Counted from the stretch's first letter, positions 25,701-36,978 are shown. The stretch: DNA of 64,000 nt from Buddleja alternifolia (GCA_019426215.1 CM033406.1:1317001-1381000); one strand, 5' to 3'. The notes: generated from the sequence alone by a model not told the origin. Numbers and translations: made by a program.

Positions 25701-27099
25701 TTGAATAGGAATTTTGAATCCTTCTAATATATTCAGAGTATGCTGGATTGTATATTCGCTAAACGCTGAAAGAGCAATTTTATCCTAGTGTTAAAAGAAA
25801 AACATAGGAAAAGATAAAATACTTTGTCTAAGACAAGTACTTACCCTGATAATCACCAAGCTCTATTGAGAGAGCTCCAGGAGCAGTTGCAGGCTCTGGT
25901 GTAGATTCAAGAATAGCGTCCGAAGAAGTAGGAGGAACACTCGCTGGGTCTTCAAGCGCTGGATCGACTGGAGCGCTTGTTGATGCAGCTGGAGTGGATA
26001 AAGGAGTACGCCTATGGGCTAGCGGTACTTCTTCTTCTTTTGGAGAGAAGATAAACGCTGGAGGAGGAGAGGGAGATTTGGGAGGAGGAGAAGGAGATTT
26101 GGGAGAAGGAGAGGGAGACTTTTGTTTCTTCTTGGGCTCCGGCTTCGTCTTCTACTTCTTCACTGGCTTTGATGGCTTAGCGACTATCAAAACTAGTTTT
26201 CTTTTAGGTCACTTAACCACCACTGCCTCTTCTGAAGAAGATGATGAAGACGATGTCGCTAGCTCTTCAACATCACTACGAACAACTCCTTCAACATGAA
26301 GTCGTTCGCTCTCTTCTTTGGGAACTACTGCACCGCCATGTCGTCTTGGTTTGAGTAGCTTGCTGATCATCTTCTTCCCATAGAACTTAAGCGCCGGGAT
26401 TTTCTTTCCAACGGTGTTAATGAAACCACTAGCACTTAGAATACGACTAAGTACAATCCCATAAGGTTTGGGATTTACTGACTTGGCCATCGCTGCTTTG
26501 AAGCGATTGAAAACGTAAAGTGACCAGTTGATCTTCAACTTGGTCAGGATAGCAACCATCATTATGTACTGAAGATTGGAAACCTTATCGAAGCTACCCT
26601 TCCTACACTCTATCATCTTCGCGCAGATGTCAGCAAAAATGACATATTCGCCCTTCATGTCATTCTTCTTGAAGTTAGATTCATACGCAGCTTCAACATC
26701 TTCTTTCTTGATCAAAGCCCAAACTTTGGTAGCATCTCCAAGAGTGACATTTTTGACTTCGCCACCGTCGATTGGTAGATTGAGTAAAGATGATATAAGA
26801 GAAGGAGTGAACACAAAGGTCTCATGAGCAAAGGGAAAGACGCAGGAAATGGAGTTTCCATCGTCAGAGATTTTTGCATTCTGGAAGAAGAAGAGGGTTT
26901 CTTCCTCATGGATGTTAAAAATAGAGGTTATCATATCGCGCAAACCAGACTCTTGGACGAGTGGAAGAACAGTCCTAAGAGGGAAGTTTTGGTTATCACA
27001 AAGGTAGTCCCAGTTAACAAGAAAACCGGCGTTAACAGTGACTGGTTTCTCAGATTTGGAGGATTTTCCGGCAGCAGATTTTGAAGTTTTGGGTGCCAT
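22752..27099 (-). pseudogene. S1 extra gene: large spliced protein downstream of pol (env position)
   Basis: Starts at ATG 27099 (MAPKTSKSAAGKSSKS) and ends at TGA 22752-22754 (RKRQKR). Exon 1 (27099-25845) encodes a globular N-terminal region (GFLVNWDYLCDNQNFPL, KISDDGNSISCVFPF, INWSLYVFNRFKAAMAK), a poly-Ser stretch and a Pro/Ser-rich SPSPKSPSPPPK repeat. Intron 1 is about 25844-25766 and intron 2 about 25579-25503, both GT..AG and phase 1. Exon 3 carries conserved blocks ending in a coiled-coil-like region (23375-23150) and a basic C-terminus. Stops occur at 26209, near 26150, 25582, 25172 and 24644, plus frameshifts near 25450, 24200 and 23370. I see no clear transmembrane segment. The position matches Sirevirus env-like genes, but an envelope role is not shown; the N-terminal layout also recalls the 'putative plant transposon protein' family. 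Confidence 0.7.
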
Positions 27100-27560
27100 T
27101 GATGATCGGAAAAAGCTTCGGTTGAGGAGAGAAAAGAAAGTCTTTTTGCCCTAGAGAGAAAAACTTTTACAATAGGGAGTATTTGGAAGTAATAGAGTTT
27201 TACTGTAAAGGTTGTAAAGAGTTTAAATAGAATGCAAAAGTAACTCCTCAACTATTAGATGAATGACACGTGTACAGAAATTAATTTTGGAAATAACAAA
27301 AAACTTAAATCTGAGCCATTTACTCATAAATACGGATGTCAAAAAGTGTGGTAAAATAGGGTAACAACTGTGAAGTATAAAATTTTAAAATTCGCAGTTA
27401 CTTTTTCAAAAAACGATTGAATAAATTTGAAATTTTCAGGGTGAATTACACGCTCCTGATAGAACACTGACACGTATGCAGACATGTGCAGTTATTGAAC
27501 TGCCTAGTTTTTAGATATGAATTATTAACTGTCAGTTTGATTTGATAGGCACGTGTGGGT
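27100..27560 (-). promoter_or_regulatory. candidate internal promoter of the S1 extra gene
   Basis: On the - strand a TATA-like TATTTAAA (27222-27229) lies about 124 bp upstream of ATG 27099, with a pyrimidine-rich leader between. A perfect G-box CACGTG is at 27267-27272 and another at 27550-27555. Element S2 has the same arrangement (58864, 58909 and 59198). The spacing G-box to TATA (about 40 bp) is the same in both. Confidence 0.55.
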
Positions 27561-27993
27561 AGTTGTCAAATATCATCTTTTGGACTTATCCACACACTAC
27601 CTTTTTAGTGATAAAAATCATGCATGAATTTTGGAAAAAGTTTCTTAGTGTTTAAGTGGGAATATTCTTAAATGCTGAAATCTTTTTAATAAAGTTCAGT
27701 TTCTTAAAACTGAAGATATTTTGATAAATCAATCGCTTGGATTTTTAAGAAATATTTTCATTTAATTTTTTTAGAAATTGATTTTGTCATGCGTAACAGA
27801 TAAATGCTAGTGATCGATGCATAAAATTTTCAAAGCCATTTGTTATCACAATCGCTCATAGATTGAGATAAGTACTATTTTAAAGTTCCCCCTAAAATTG
27901 ATAACTCATTTCAATTTAGAACAACGCTTTAGACATAAACATAAAGTGAATTCTCCCTAAATTATATGCCTACAAAATATGATGATGTATGAT
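27561..27993. other. non-coding spacer between RNase H and the extra gene (S1)
   Basis: No supported ORF. It aligns with 59204-59624 of element S2, including the shared block aaagttccccctaaaattga. It is the 3' flank of pol and the far upstream part of the extra gene. Confidence 0.6.
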
Positions 27994-29459
27994 TTAAGTG
28001 TTTAAATTGATCACACCTAATTCACTTCTCAAACTGAGAAAGCGTTGTTCGTTGAGCACTTTGGTGAAGATATCTGCCAATTGTTTGTCAGTTCCAATAA
28101 AGTGCATGGAGATATCTTTCTTTTGAACATGGTCACGCAAGAAATGGTAGCGAATGTCAATGTGTTTAGTTCTAGAATGAAGAACAAGATTTTGGGTCAT
28201 AGCTAAAGCACTTTGGTTAATAGAATGGATTTGGGTAGGACCTAAGATTGTTCCATAATCTCTAAGTTGTTGCCTCATCCAAAGGATTTGGGCACAACAG
28301 CTCCCAGCGGCGACATATTCTGCCTCGGTGGTAGAAGTTGCTATGGATTGTTGTTTCTTACTATGCCACGAAATTAGTCTATCGCCTAGAAATTGACATG
28401 TACCACTAGTACTCTTTCTATCTATTTTGCATTTTACAAAATCTACGTCTGAATAACCAATTAGTTCAAAAGGAGAGTCCCTTGGATACCATAAGCCCAC
28501 ATTTTGTGAGTCTTTTAGGTATTTAAGGATTCTCTTGGCAGCATTTAAGTGTGACTCTCTAGGATCAGCTTGAAAGCGTGTGCACATGCATACCGAAAAC
28601 ATAATATCGGGTCTACTAGCGGTAAGATAAAGAAGTGATCCAATAATACCTCTATAATTAGTGATATCAATTTTCTTCCCACTTTCATCTTTATCAGCGT
28701 TTGGCTCATTGGAATTTTTGAAGATGATGCGTTTTCCATACCAAATTTCTTAATCGTATCTCTTGTATATTTAGCTTGGTTTATAAATATGCCATTAGGG
28801 AGTTGTTTAACTTGTAATCCTAAGAAAAAAGTTAATTCACCCATCATGCTCATTTCAAATTGATCTTTCACCATTTTTGAAAATTTCTCGCACAATTGCT
28901 TATTAGTAGAACCAAATATAATATCATCAACATAAATTTGGACTAAGAGAATATCTTCATTATGGGTAATTTTAAATAACTTTGTATCAACGTTGCCTTT
29001 TAAAAAGCCTTTACCTATAAGGAAGATAGAGAGAGTGTCATACCATGCTCTTGGTGCTTGTTTAATGCCATAGAGTGCCTTATCCAATCTGTAGACCAAA
29101 CTTTTCCCATGGTTGTTGATGAATCCTGGTAGTTGCTCCACATATACCTCTTCTTGGAGTTTACCATTCAGGAATGCACTCTTCACGTCCATTTGATATA
29201 CTGTGAACTTGTTGAATGCGGCAAAGGCTAGGAACATCCTAATTGCTTCAAGACGGGCTACTGGGGCATATGTCTCATCAAAATCAATACCCTCTTCTTG
29301 GCAATAGCCCTGAGCGACTAATCTGGCTTTGTTTCTTCTAACAATGCCATCTTCATCAATCTTGTTCCTAAAAATCCATCTAGTCCCAATAACTCCTTCG
29401 TGAGTTGGTCTTAGTACTAGCGTCCAAACTCTGCTTCTCTCAAATTGGTTAACCTCGTA
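27994..29459 (-). pseudogene. pol: S1 reverse transcriptase and RNase H
   Basis: One frame is open from 29459 to about 28710. It covers the RT start ([20 protein letters not shown]), [13 protein letters not shown] and [12 protein letters not shown] (YVDD codons 28923-28934). Compared with S2 there is a short deletion in the MSQT region (about 28700) that shifts frame. RNase H resumes in 28602-27994 with GYSDVDFVKCK (first Asp) and STTEAEYVAAG (Glu). The next catalytic position reads IHSINQSAL, where S2 has IHCDNQSAL, so the Asp is lost. It ends SELGVINLNT. RT looks nearly intact; RNase H is dead. Confidence 0.85.
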
Positions 29460-30790
29460 TTACATTTCTTCTACCCAACTTGAATCATTGAGCGCTTCAT
29501 CCACTTTTTTTGGTTCCATTTGAGATAGGAAGTTTGCGAACACGGCCTCATTAATTGTAGCGGATCTAGTTCTAACAGGTGCTCCAATATCTCCAATTAT
29601 TAGCTCTGGTGGATGGTCTCTAAGCCATTTACGGTCTGGTTGGAACGAGTTGAGAGACTCTTGATTATCAACCGCTTGACCCTCATTTGTCTCTGGTGCA
29701 ATCGCTGCATCATTCACAGTTCCAATTTATTCGTGATGATCATTCTCATCATGATCATCAGCGATTCTGAAAATATCCTCATTAGTAACCTCACGAGTAA
29801 TCTTAGGATTGGACACAAAGATCTCATAATCCTCCTCATCATCACTATCATCACTAAGATTGATTTGTGACGCTTGTTGGGCAAGATCTTCAATTCCTAC
29901 ATCATTAGGATTAACCTTACTCGGTTCTTGGTTAGCATCATCAAACACAACATGAATGGATTCTTCAACCTTCGATTTGATCTTATTTAGGATGCAAAAA
30001 CTCTTTTCGTTCTTGGCATAGCGTAGAAAGATTCTCTCATTCGCTTTAGGATCAAACGTCTTTAGACTTTGGGATCCATTTTTATGAATGAAACATTTTG
30101 AACCAAATATATGAAAATGTGAAATGTTAGGCTTACGTCCCTTCCATAACTCATATGGAGTCTTCTCATGTTGCTTGTTGATCGTACACCAGTTCTGAGT
30201 GTAACAAGCGGTATTGATAGCTTCGACCCAAAACTTTTGAGGCAGCTTAGACTCTACAAGCATCATCCTAGCAGCTTCTTTAAGCGTTCTGTCCCATCGC
30301 TCGGCAACTCCATTATGTTAAGGTGTTATAGGGGCGGAATACTCATGAAGTATTCCAAAATCTATACAAAACTTCTCAACAAATTGGTTAGTAAATTCAG
30401 TTCCTCTATCGCTTCTAATTCTTGTCACCTTGAAATCTTTATAAGTTTGCAATTGACGAATTAGCGATGTGAGCTTGACACTAGTTTCATCTTTGGTCGC
30501 TAGGAATTCTACCCATGTATAACGAGAGAAATCATCAACTATTACTAGCAAGTATTTTTACCACTAACACTTATGATTTGAATAGGTCCAAACAAATCCA
30601 GATGCAATAGTTCAAGAACTCTAGAAGTAGATAGTCATGGTTTCTTCTTAAAAGATGATTTAACTTATTTACCCATCTGACATGCACATAAGCGATTTTT
30701 TCTGAAAGGAACCCTTAGGTAGTCCCTCTACTAAATTTAGCGATATTAATTGAGAGATTGCCTTAAAGTTGAGGTGATTCATTTTTCTAT
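29460..30790 (-). pseudogene. pol: S1 integrase core and integrase-RT linker
   Basis: 30551-30318 encodes integrase core sequence (VIVDDFSRYTWVEFL, VTRIRSDRGTEFTN with the second catalytic Asp). A stop near 30316 is followed in the same frame by GVAERWDRTLKEAARMM, which holds the Glu. The first-Asp region (30560-30700) is scrambled by small changes. The C-terminal part and the acidic linker to RT run to a TAA at 29460-29462, including ELWKGRKPNISHFHIFGSKC, a conserved copia block. Confidence 0.75.
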
Positions 30791-31226
30791 GTCATAACCA
30801 ACCCAATTCATTTTGGCTTTTAGCAAGAAAGCATGTGGGGTTGTTATCAATTGTAGAATCCCAATCTATTAAATACACATTGTATGTTCTTTTTCCTCTT
30901 AATTTAGTAGACCTAGTCTTAGCGTCGTTAACATAGCAGAAGTCACTTGAAAATTTTACCTCAAAGCCTTTATCACAAAATTGACTAATGCTTAGCAAAT
31001 TATGCTTAAGACCCTTAACATAATATACATCACTAATCATGATGTTCCTCCTATGCATGATACATATACCTTTAGTTTTACCTTTGGAGTTATCACCGAA
31101 TATAACTTGAGGACCATTGGCTGCTTGATAGTTCATCAATAGATCCTTGGAACTCGTCATGTGTCTTGACGATCCACTATCAAAGTATCAAACTGAGGTA
31201 TCAATGTTGGCTTTAGGCACCTGCAT
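30791..31226 (-). pseudogene. pol: S1 protease and pre-integrase region, pol start
   Basis: The pol ATG is at 31226-31224 (MQVPKANID), with an in-frame stop a few codons later where S2 has Trp. YFDSGSSRHMTSSKDLL contains the DSG protease active site. It is followed by VIFGDNSKGKTKGI and LKHNLLSISQFCDKGFEVKF, hallmarks of Sirevirus-type pol. The GAG-pre-integrase motif (HRKMNHLNFKAI) lies near 30785. The ATG is 13 nt past the gag stop, in the +1 frame, with TAA immediately upstream. Confidence 0.8.
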
Positions 31227-31239
31227 TTAAAGGACAGTT

Positions 31240-33456
31240 CTAATTCTTCTTAGGTACGCATTTTGTCTTGGGTCCTTCATCGTTAGTAGCTTTGGTTTGA
31301 ATTAAAACATTACGAACCAATATTTGCCTAGTCTTCATTGTAGGAGTACTGGCCTTCTTAGGTTTCATATTGTGTTGTGTGTGCTTTTTGGGTGTATAGT
31401 AATATCCTCGATTAGAATAGTAATCATAATCATAGTCATAATCATAATCATCATAGTATCGATAATATGATCTTGACTGCCTTGGATAATGATGCTGGTA
31501 TTTCCTTAGCGCTGGCTTGGGTTGCACTTTTAGTGCTTGACACTTAGCGCTTGATTCACAGTGGTCAGGTTTATCCTTAGCCTTTTGAGCGTTTGGATGA
31601 ACCCGTCTTTGTGAATCGTTTGCTTTTGCCTTTCCTTTGCCTGAGTCAGCTTTGGCTTTCTCATTTGGCCTCATACCATTGTCGCTTGGTTCATTCAGCG
31701 TTTGACTTTGTGTACCTTTCTCAACAAAGAAAATACCTTTTCCTTTGTTGTATGCCGTAAAATTTGATTTATTTGGTTGTTTACCGAATTTATTGCATCC
31801 TAAACCAGTCTTTTCACCAAACATTTTTGTTACCTCAGTTACATTATCCAACTTTCTTGAAGCTTTTGATAATTATGAGACGAGTTGCTCTGATTTGGCA
31901 AGTCTAGCGATCAGATCAGCGTGTCTCTTGACTATTATATCAAGATTGCTTTTCAATTGAGCAATTTCACTTTTAAGCGATTGGTTCTTCTCAATGCATT
32001 GTTGCTGAACTTGCAACTCTGCTTTGAGCGTTACTTTATCATTTGTGAGTGATGAACTAATAGCGAAGTGATTTTGATATATTTTGGCGGCATCTTGACA
32101 ATCTTTATAATATTCATTAACTTTGTCAAGTAATTCATCGTACGAAAGAGGATGAGATAATTCAGTGGTTAACTCAGGTAGCGAATCGTCAGATGCTTCA
32201 TCATTTCTTGCCATGAGACGAATCAACGCTGAGTCGCTTGTTGGCTCATCATCACTGCTTTCATCTGATGATTCCAAATCTTCTGCAGGTGTGGAGAATG
32301 GTTCAGATTCCGCTAGCAAACCTTGTTGGCGAAGGTTGCTCCTGAATTGGTTTCTATCCGCATAGTCTTGCCTTGTGGCCTTAGGCACATTTGGATAAGG
32401 GCAATTTACCTGGTAGTGCCTTGGTTTCCTGCAATTATAACACAAATTAGTTTTCATTTTCTGTTCAGTGGTTAATCGCTTTGAAACAACTGGCGCTGAG
32501 AGATTATGGGTAGGAGTTATAGGCGCTTGGTAAGGAACTGGCGCTACTGGTTGAGGTGCAGAATACACTGGTGCATGATATTGAGGCGATGGTGCAGGGG
32601 GAGGAGTTTGAAATGAAGTTTGTCCAATAGTGTTTCTTTTTTCATATCTTAGAAATTTCTTGAATTTCTTGACCAATAGAGCCATCTCTTTTTCTTCATT
32701 GGATTCAGTTGATTTCACCTCACTAATCGCGTTACCTTTACTTTTGGTGGTAGCGATTAAAGGTCCTGATTTAGTCACTGAAGTCGATGTCTCGCTGACT
32801 TGACCCAATTCGAACTTAAATGCCTTTAATTCTGAAAACACATGTTTTGGAGTCAGAGTCTCCAATGTTTGTGATTCTCTCATAGCAACAGTCTTAATCA
32901 AATATTTGCTTGGAAGACTTCTGAAAGTCTTGTTGACCATTTCCTTGTTGGTCAACTCCTTGTCTAATGATGTTAACTCTGTAATGAGCAAAGTAAACCT
33001 TGCGTCTAATTGTTCTAGCGTCTCATTGGGCTGCATCTTGAAATGCTCAAATCTTTGCATGGCTATGGAGAGCTTATTCTCCTTCATTTGTGTTGAACCT
33101 TCACATACTATAGCCAACTTATCCCATATCTCTTATGATGTCTTACATTGTTTGATTTTGTTGAACAATGCATCATTAACTCCTAACGCTGAATAAAGTG
33201 CACTTCGCCCAACATTATCTAGATTTGCTCTTTTTCTATCATCTGGCGTCCATTCTAACTTGGGTTTTTCAACATAACCATCTGGAGTTGTTTCATCAGC
33301 TCCAGGCGCTAGAGTTATATCTTTCATGATTTTAATGGGGCCATCTGAAATTACATCACACATTTCATTATGGCAAGAACATAAATACACGAATGCTCTA
33401 AGTTTCCAAGAATCATATTTTGACTCTACCAACTTAGGCATTTTGTTAAAAGCCAT
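31240..33456 (-). pseudogene. gag: S1 gag
   Basis: Starts MAFNKMPKLVESKYDSWKLR at 33456 and stays in one frame to TAG at 31240-31242, apart from nonsense codons near 33131 and 31873. The capsid part (QRFEHFKMQPNETLEQLDARF, LPSKYLIKTVAMRESQTL) is typical copia gag. The Pro-rich segment near 32560 is followed by a zinc knuckle, CYNCRKPRHYQVNC (C-x2-C-x4-H-x4-C), near 32430. A coiled-coil segment (TLKAELQVQQQCIEKNQSLK) precedes the C-terminal third. That third contains a Tyr/Asp tract (YYRYYDDYDYDYDYDYY, about 31400-31470). Confidence 0.85.
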
Positions 33457-33554
33457 AATGAGATGTTTAACAGAAAATTTAAAGCGACTAAGTTTAGAAA
33501 AATGGATCTAAACAAGCAGTTATGCTCGGAAACTCTTAGGTTTCTACCTCAACC

Positions 33555-33566
33555 GCTCTGATACCA
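33555..33566 (-). other. primer-binding site of element S1 (tRNA-iMet)
   Basis: The - strand reads TGGTATCAGAGC two bases after the 5' LTR end. It is complementary to the 3' end of initiator Met tRNA and orients the element on the - strand. Confidence 0.9.
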
Positions 33567-33568
33567 CT

Positions 33569-35505
33569 TAGTGGTCCCAAGTGGCATACGAAAGGGTCTA
33601 GAAGGAGGGGGTAGAATAAACCCTGAAGTCTTTTTCGATTTCAAAAATTCGTATCATTTTTTAAAGATTTGAACGCTTAGAAAGTTGAGCACTTAGATCA
33701 GGCGCTACAGAAAAGATAACTTAGACTTAGTGAATTTATCAATTTACCAAAGTAAGGTAAAGCTTAAATCGCTTAATCGGGGTTAGCATAGTGGAAATGA
33801 TTTTAAAGCTTTAGCGTTCGGTTTGGCTAAATAGTAGCTTGTCTTTTATGAATAAATGAGAGAACATAAAGCAAGACAATAATAATGAAAAAATAACGCA
33901 AGAAATTGTAAGGTTCATTGGGTGATGTAATCTCAGCTACGTCCTTTTTCTCCTTTTTCACTTGGAGGAACTTTACTAAGTTGATTATCAAAGAATCACA
34001 CATAATCTTCTACAAGATAGTAAAGAGATGAAAACAATCTCGGGTTCCTTGATCACACAGATTTCAGCACCAATAAAGATCTTCTTCTACAAGCTTCTCT
34101 CACTCAGAAATGCTGCCTGTAAGGGGTTTCAACAACTTTCTCACACAGATGAAAGGTTGAGGGTTTTGTCACACAGGTTTTGTTTGTTTTTGGAAAAATC
34201 AAACAACTTGGAATATCTCTGTAAGATTTTAGGTTTCTTCTTTGGAAGATGTTTGAGATATTTGTGATTGTATGGGATGTATGTAAAAAGCTTGAAAGTT
34301 TTCTGAATAAATGAGAGAATATAAAGCAAGACAATAATAATGAATAAATAACACAAAAAATTGTAAGGTTCACTGGGTGATGTAATCCCAGCTACGTCCT
34401 ACTTCTCCTTTTTCACTTGGAGGAAATTTACTAAGTTGATTATCAAAGAATCATACAGAATCTTCTATAAGATATAAAGAGATAAAAATGATCTCGAGCT
34501 CCTTGATCACACAGATTTCAGCATCAATAAAGATCTTCTTCTACAAGCTTCTCTCACTCAGAAATGTTGTATGTAAGGGGTTTCAACAACTTTCTCACAC
34601 AGATGAAAGGTTGAGGGTTTTGTCACACAGGTTTTGTTTGTTTTTGGAATGATCAAACAACTTGGAATATTTCAGTAATATTTTAGGTTTCTTCTTTGGA
34701 AGATGTTTGAGATATTTATAACTGTCTGGAATGTATGTAAAAAGTTTGAAAGATTTTGGCTATGGAGTTTCTAAACTTTTCTTGAGATAATATTTCAGCA
34801 AAGTTTTCTTGTGTTGATCGTTCTTGTATTCTCTGTTTTTTTTCCTTTTTAGGGTTTACTGGAAGTAATGTATTTATAGGCAATTCTCGAGATCTGTCCG
34901 TTGAACACATGTGAGCGCGTGCTCTTCGTGCTGCACGTGAATCTGCCTTTTCTCTTACATTCCTGAAATCCTGCTGGTTCCGATTGAACAGGAGCAGACT
35001 TAAACTCTGAAAACCTGACAGTGTTGTCAAAAGGTGGCTTGTCCACAAGTCATAATAGTTTATCACATTTAGTGCTCTTATCAGGCATTTAATGCATTTG
35101 AATTTATTTCCCGTTGGAAATAAATGTCCATTGAATGATTGCATTTAAGTCCTTCATGACTTGAGGAATTATCTCAGGTGAATCTGATACTGATCGTTGG
35201 AGTGCTTTGAGCGCTTGATCCATAAATCCTGAAATAGTTCTTTAGCGTTTGACAGACGCTAAGAACAAATCTTCATCTTCATTTGACTTCAGACGCTGAT
35301 CTTCAACTTCATCTCTATTAGCTATTCGGTATCTAATACTTAGTCTTAAATCTACAAAGATAAAAATTACATGCCTAATCAAACTTACATACTTTCAAAC
35401 GCTTATACAATTGATCTATGAAAACAGAAACTTACATTATATTTGGGGTCTAACATAAAATCATATCTTGTCATCATCAAAACAACTAATATGAAATTCC
35501 TAACA
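33569..35505 (-). repeat. 5' LTR of element S1, enlarged by an internal duplication
   Basis: 1,937 bp against about 1,497 bp for its 3' partner. Termini are TGTTAGGAATTTC (35505) and GGGACCACTA (33569; the last base pair differs from the 3' LTR's CA). A TATA box TATAAATA (- strand) lies at 34871-34878. The extra length is a 455-bp tandem duplication at 33850-34759. Confidence 0.9.
33850..34759. repeat. 455-bp tandem duplication within the S1 5' LTR
   Basis: The block starting gaataaatgagagaa at 33850 recurs at 34305 with only scattered differences, and both copies contain the gatgtaat...cctttttcacttggagg and tttggaagatgtttgag blocks. The 3' LTR and the S2 LTR each have a single copy, so the duplication arose after insertion or was lost from the partner by recombination. 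Confidence 0.85.
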
Positions 35506-35603
35506 GATGCCTTCATGGCTAGGTTTTAATTAATAATACGATTACATAGTTTTATACCCTATTACAATCTATCCTCCTTGCATTCGAGGGCATATTCCTA
35601 ACA
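35506..35603 (-). repeat. older copia LTR, right piece
   Basis: Continuation of 20311-20992 across the inserted element. It ends ggcatattcctaaca, which on the - strand is TGTTAGGAATATGCC, a typical copia LTR start. The hAT transposase remnant begins right after, so this LTR appears to have inserted into the hAT element. Confidence 0.65.
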
Positions 35604-35639
35604 CACATATCATTTCTGGTAGCACCTACCCAACTTCAA

Positions 35640-36357
35640 ATCTATTTCTTAATGAGGTTAATAGAGTGAAAATAGTCCTGGATAGTAAGTCATTTGATGA
35701 TGATGACTTTATTCAAAACATGGTTACGAACATGAACAAAAAGTTTGATAAGTATTGGGGGGAGTCGAACTTATTGATGTCCATAGCAACGGTTCTAGAT
35801 CCGAGGTGTAAGATGAGGCCACTTGATTACTTCTTTCCACAGTTTTACCCAGGAGATGTTGTCTGACTTGTATTCAGATTATGTGGAAATTCACAATGTC
35901 AAAGGTGAGTCGAGCAAAAATGCTTCAGGGAGCAGCTTTTCAAGTCAAAATACGAGAAGAAGTTTTAAGACTAAATATAGTTGGTCTTTGTTCAAGAACT
36001 ATAGGTCGATGGAATTAGTCCAGCCTCAAAAGTCTTAACTTGATATGCATCTTGAGGAAAGTTGCTACACGGATGAGCAAGATAACGGGAATGACGGGGA
36101 GGGAGGGATTTTGATGTGCTTGAATGGTGGAAAACTCATGCGTTGAAGTACAAGATGCTATCAACGATGGCAAAGAATATTTTAGCCATTCTGGTTGCTA
36201 CTATTGCTTCTGAGGCTACTTTCAGTGCTGGTTTTCGAGTGATTGATAAATATCGTGCCTCATTGACTTCAGACACCGTTCAAGTATTGAGGTGTGGAGG
36301 AGATTGGTTGAGAAAACGCTTTGGAGTGAAGAAAAAAAATAAGGTTAACTTATTTTA
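35640..36357 (+). pseudogene. hAT transposase C-terminal half
   Basis: PTSNLFLNEVNRVKIVL, then MVTNMNKKFDKYWGESNLLMSIATVLDPRCKM (35650-35860), is the hAT RNase H-fold end region. 36116-36357 reads [24 protein letters not shown] ... [29 protein letters not shown], the hAT C-terminal dimerisation domain. The two parts are in different frames, with stops at about 35864 and 36036, and everything before the RNase H-fold end is absent. This is a dead remnant. Confidence 0.85.
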
Positions 36358-36522
36358 GCATGATTTGATTATTTTAATTGTTAACATGATTTTATTATCA
36401 TTGTTGTTGTACTAAATGCTTGTATTAATTGCAAAATGAAAAGAAAGCGATACATGTGGTCCTCCCCGTTGATGGTGATACTATTAATGGGTGATTTTCA
36501 TCGATAAGATATATAGAGTAAT

Positions 36523-36546
36523 CATATATATATATATATATATATG
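36523..36546. repeat. (AT)n microsatellite
   Basis: A run of about 12 AT units within the hAT 3' non-coding region. Similar short AT runs occur at about 41290-41308, 52658-52677 and 53990-54006. Confidence 0.9.
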
Positions 36547-36634
36547 TATGCATTAGTTAATATAATTATGTAAATCACTTTTTTATATTGTTTTATTTTA
36601 GTTTGAGCTCGTGGTGGAAGAACAATATCAATTC

Positions 36635-36978
36635 TTTGGTGGAAGATTACATATCATCTGTGTCATTTTATTGTAAATTTATGTTTGCATGAAATTTTGT
36701 GTCTTCCATATATATTATTAGTTAAATAGTATAGTTGTAATTACTAGTTGGATGGAACTTTTGATGGATTTGTTTGATTATTATGGTACATTGATCCATG
36801 TTATCTTTTGGTGGAAGATTACATATCATCCGAGTCAATTTATTGTAAATTTATGTTTGGATGAAACTTTGTATCATCCGTATATATTATTAGTTAAAGA
36901 GAATAGTTGTAATTACTAGTTGGATAGAACTTTTGATGGATCTGTTTGATTATTATGGTATGTTGATCCATGTTATAT
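36635..36978. repeat. 172-bp direct tandem repeat, two copies
   Basis: The block starting tttggtggaagattacata at 36635 recurs at 36807. Both copies run through the ttactagttggat and gatccatgttat blocks with about a dozen differences. It lies in the hAT non-coding 3' region. Confidence 0.85.

Larger units (their letters stand above)
20993..35505 (-). mobile_element. complete Sirevirus-like Ty1/copia retrotransposon (element S1)
   Basis: Read on the - strand from 35505 down: 5' LTR, tRNA-iMet primer-binding site, gag, protease, integrase, RT, RNase H, a large extra gene, polypurine tract, 3' LTR. Integrase before RT is the Ty1/copia order. The long gag with a zinc knuckle, the FGDNSKGKTKG block after the protease and an extra gene downstream of pol are Sirevirus traits. 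Both ends are flanked by the 5-bp duplication GATGC (20988-20992 and 35506-35510), which proves the boundaries. All ORFs carry stops or frameshifts, so the copy is not autonomous. Confidence 0.9.
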
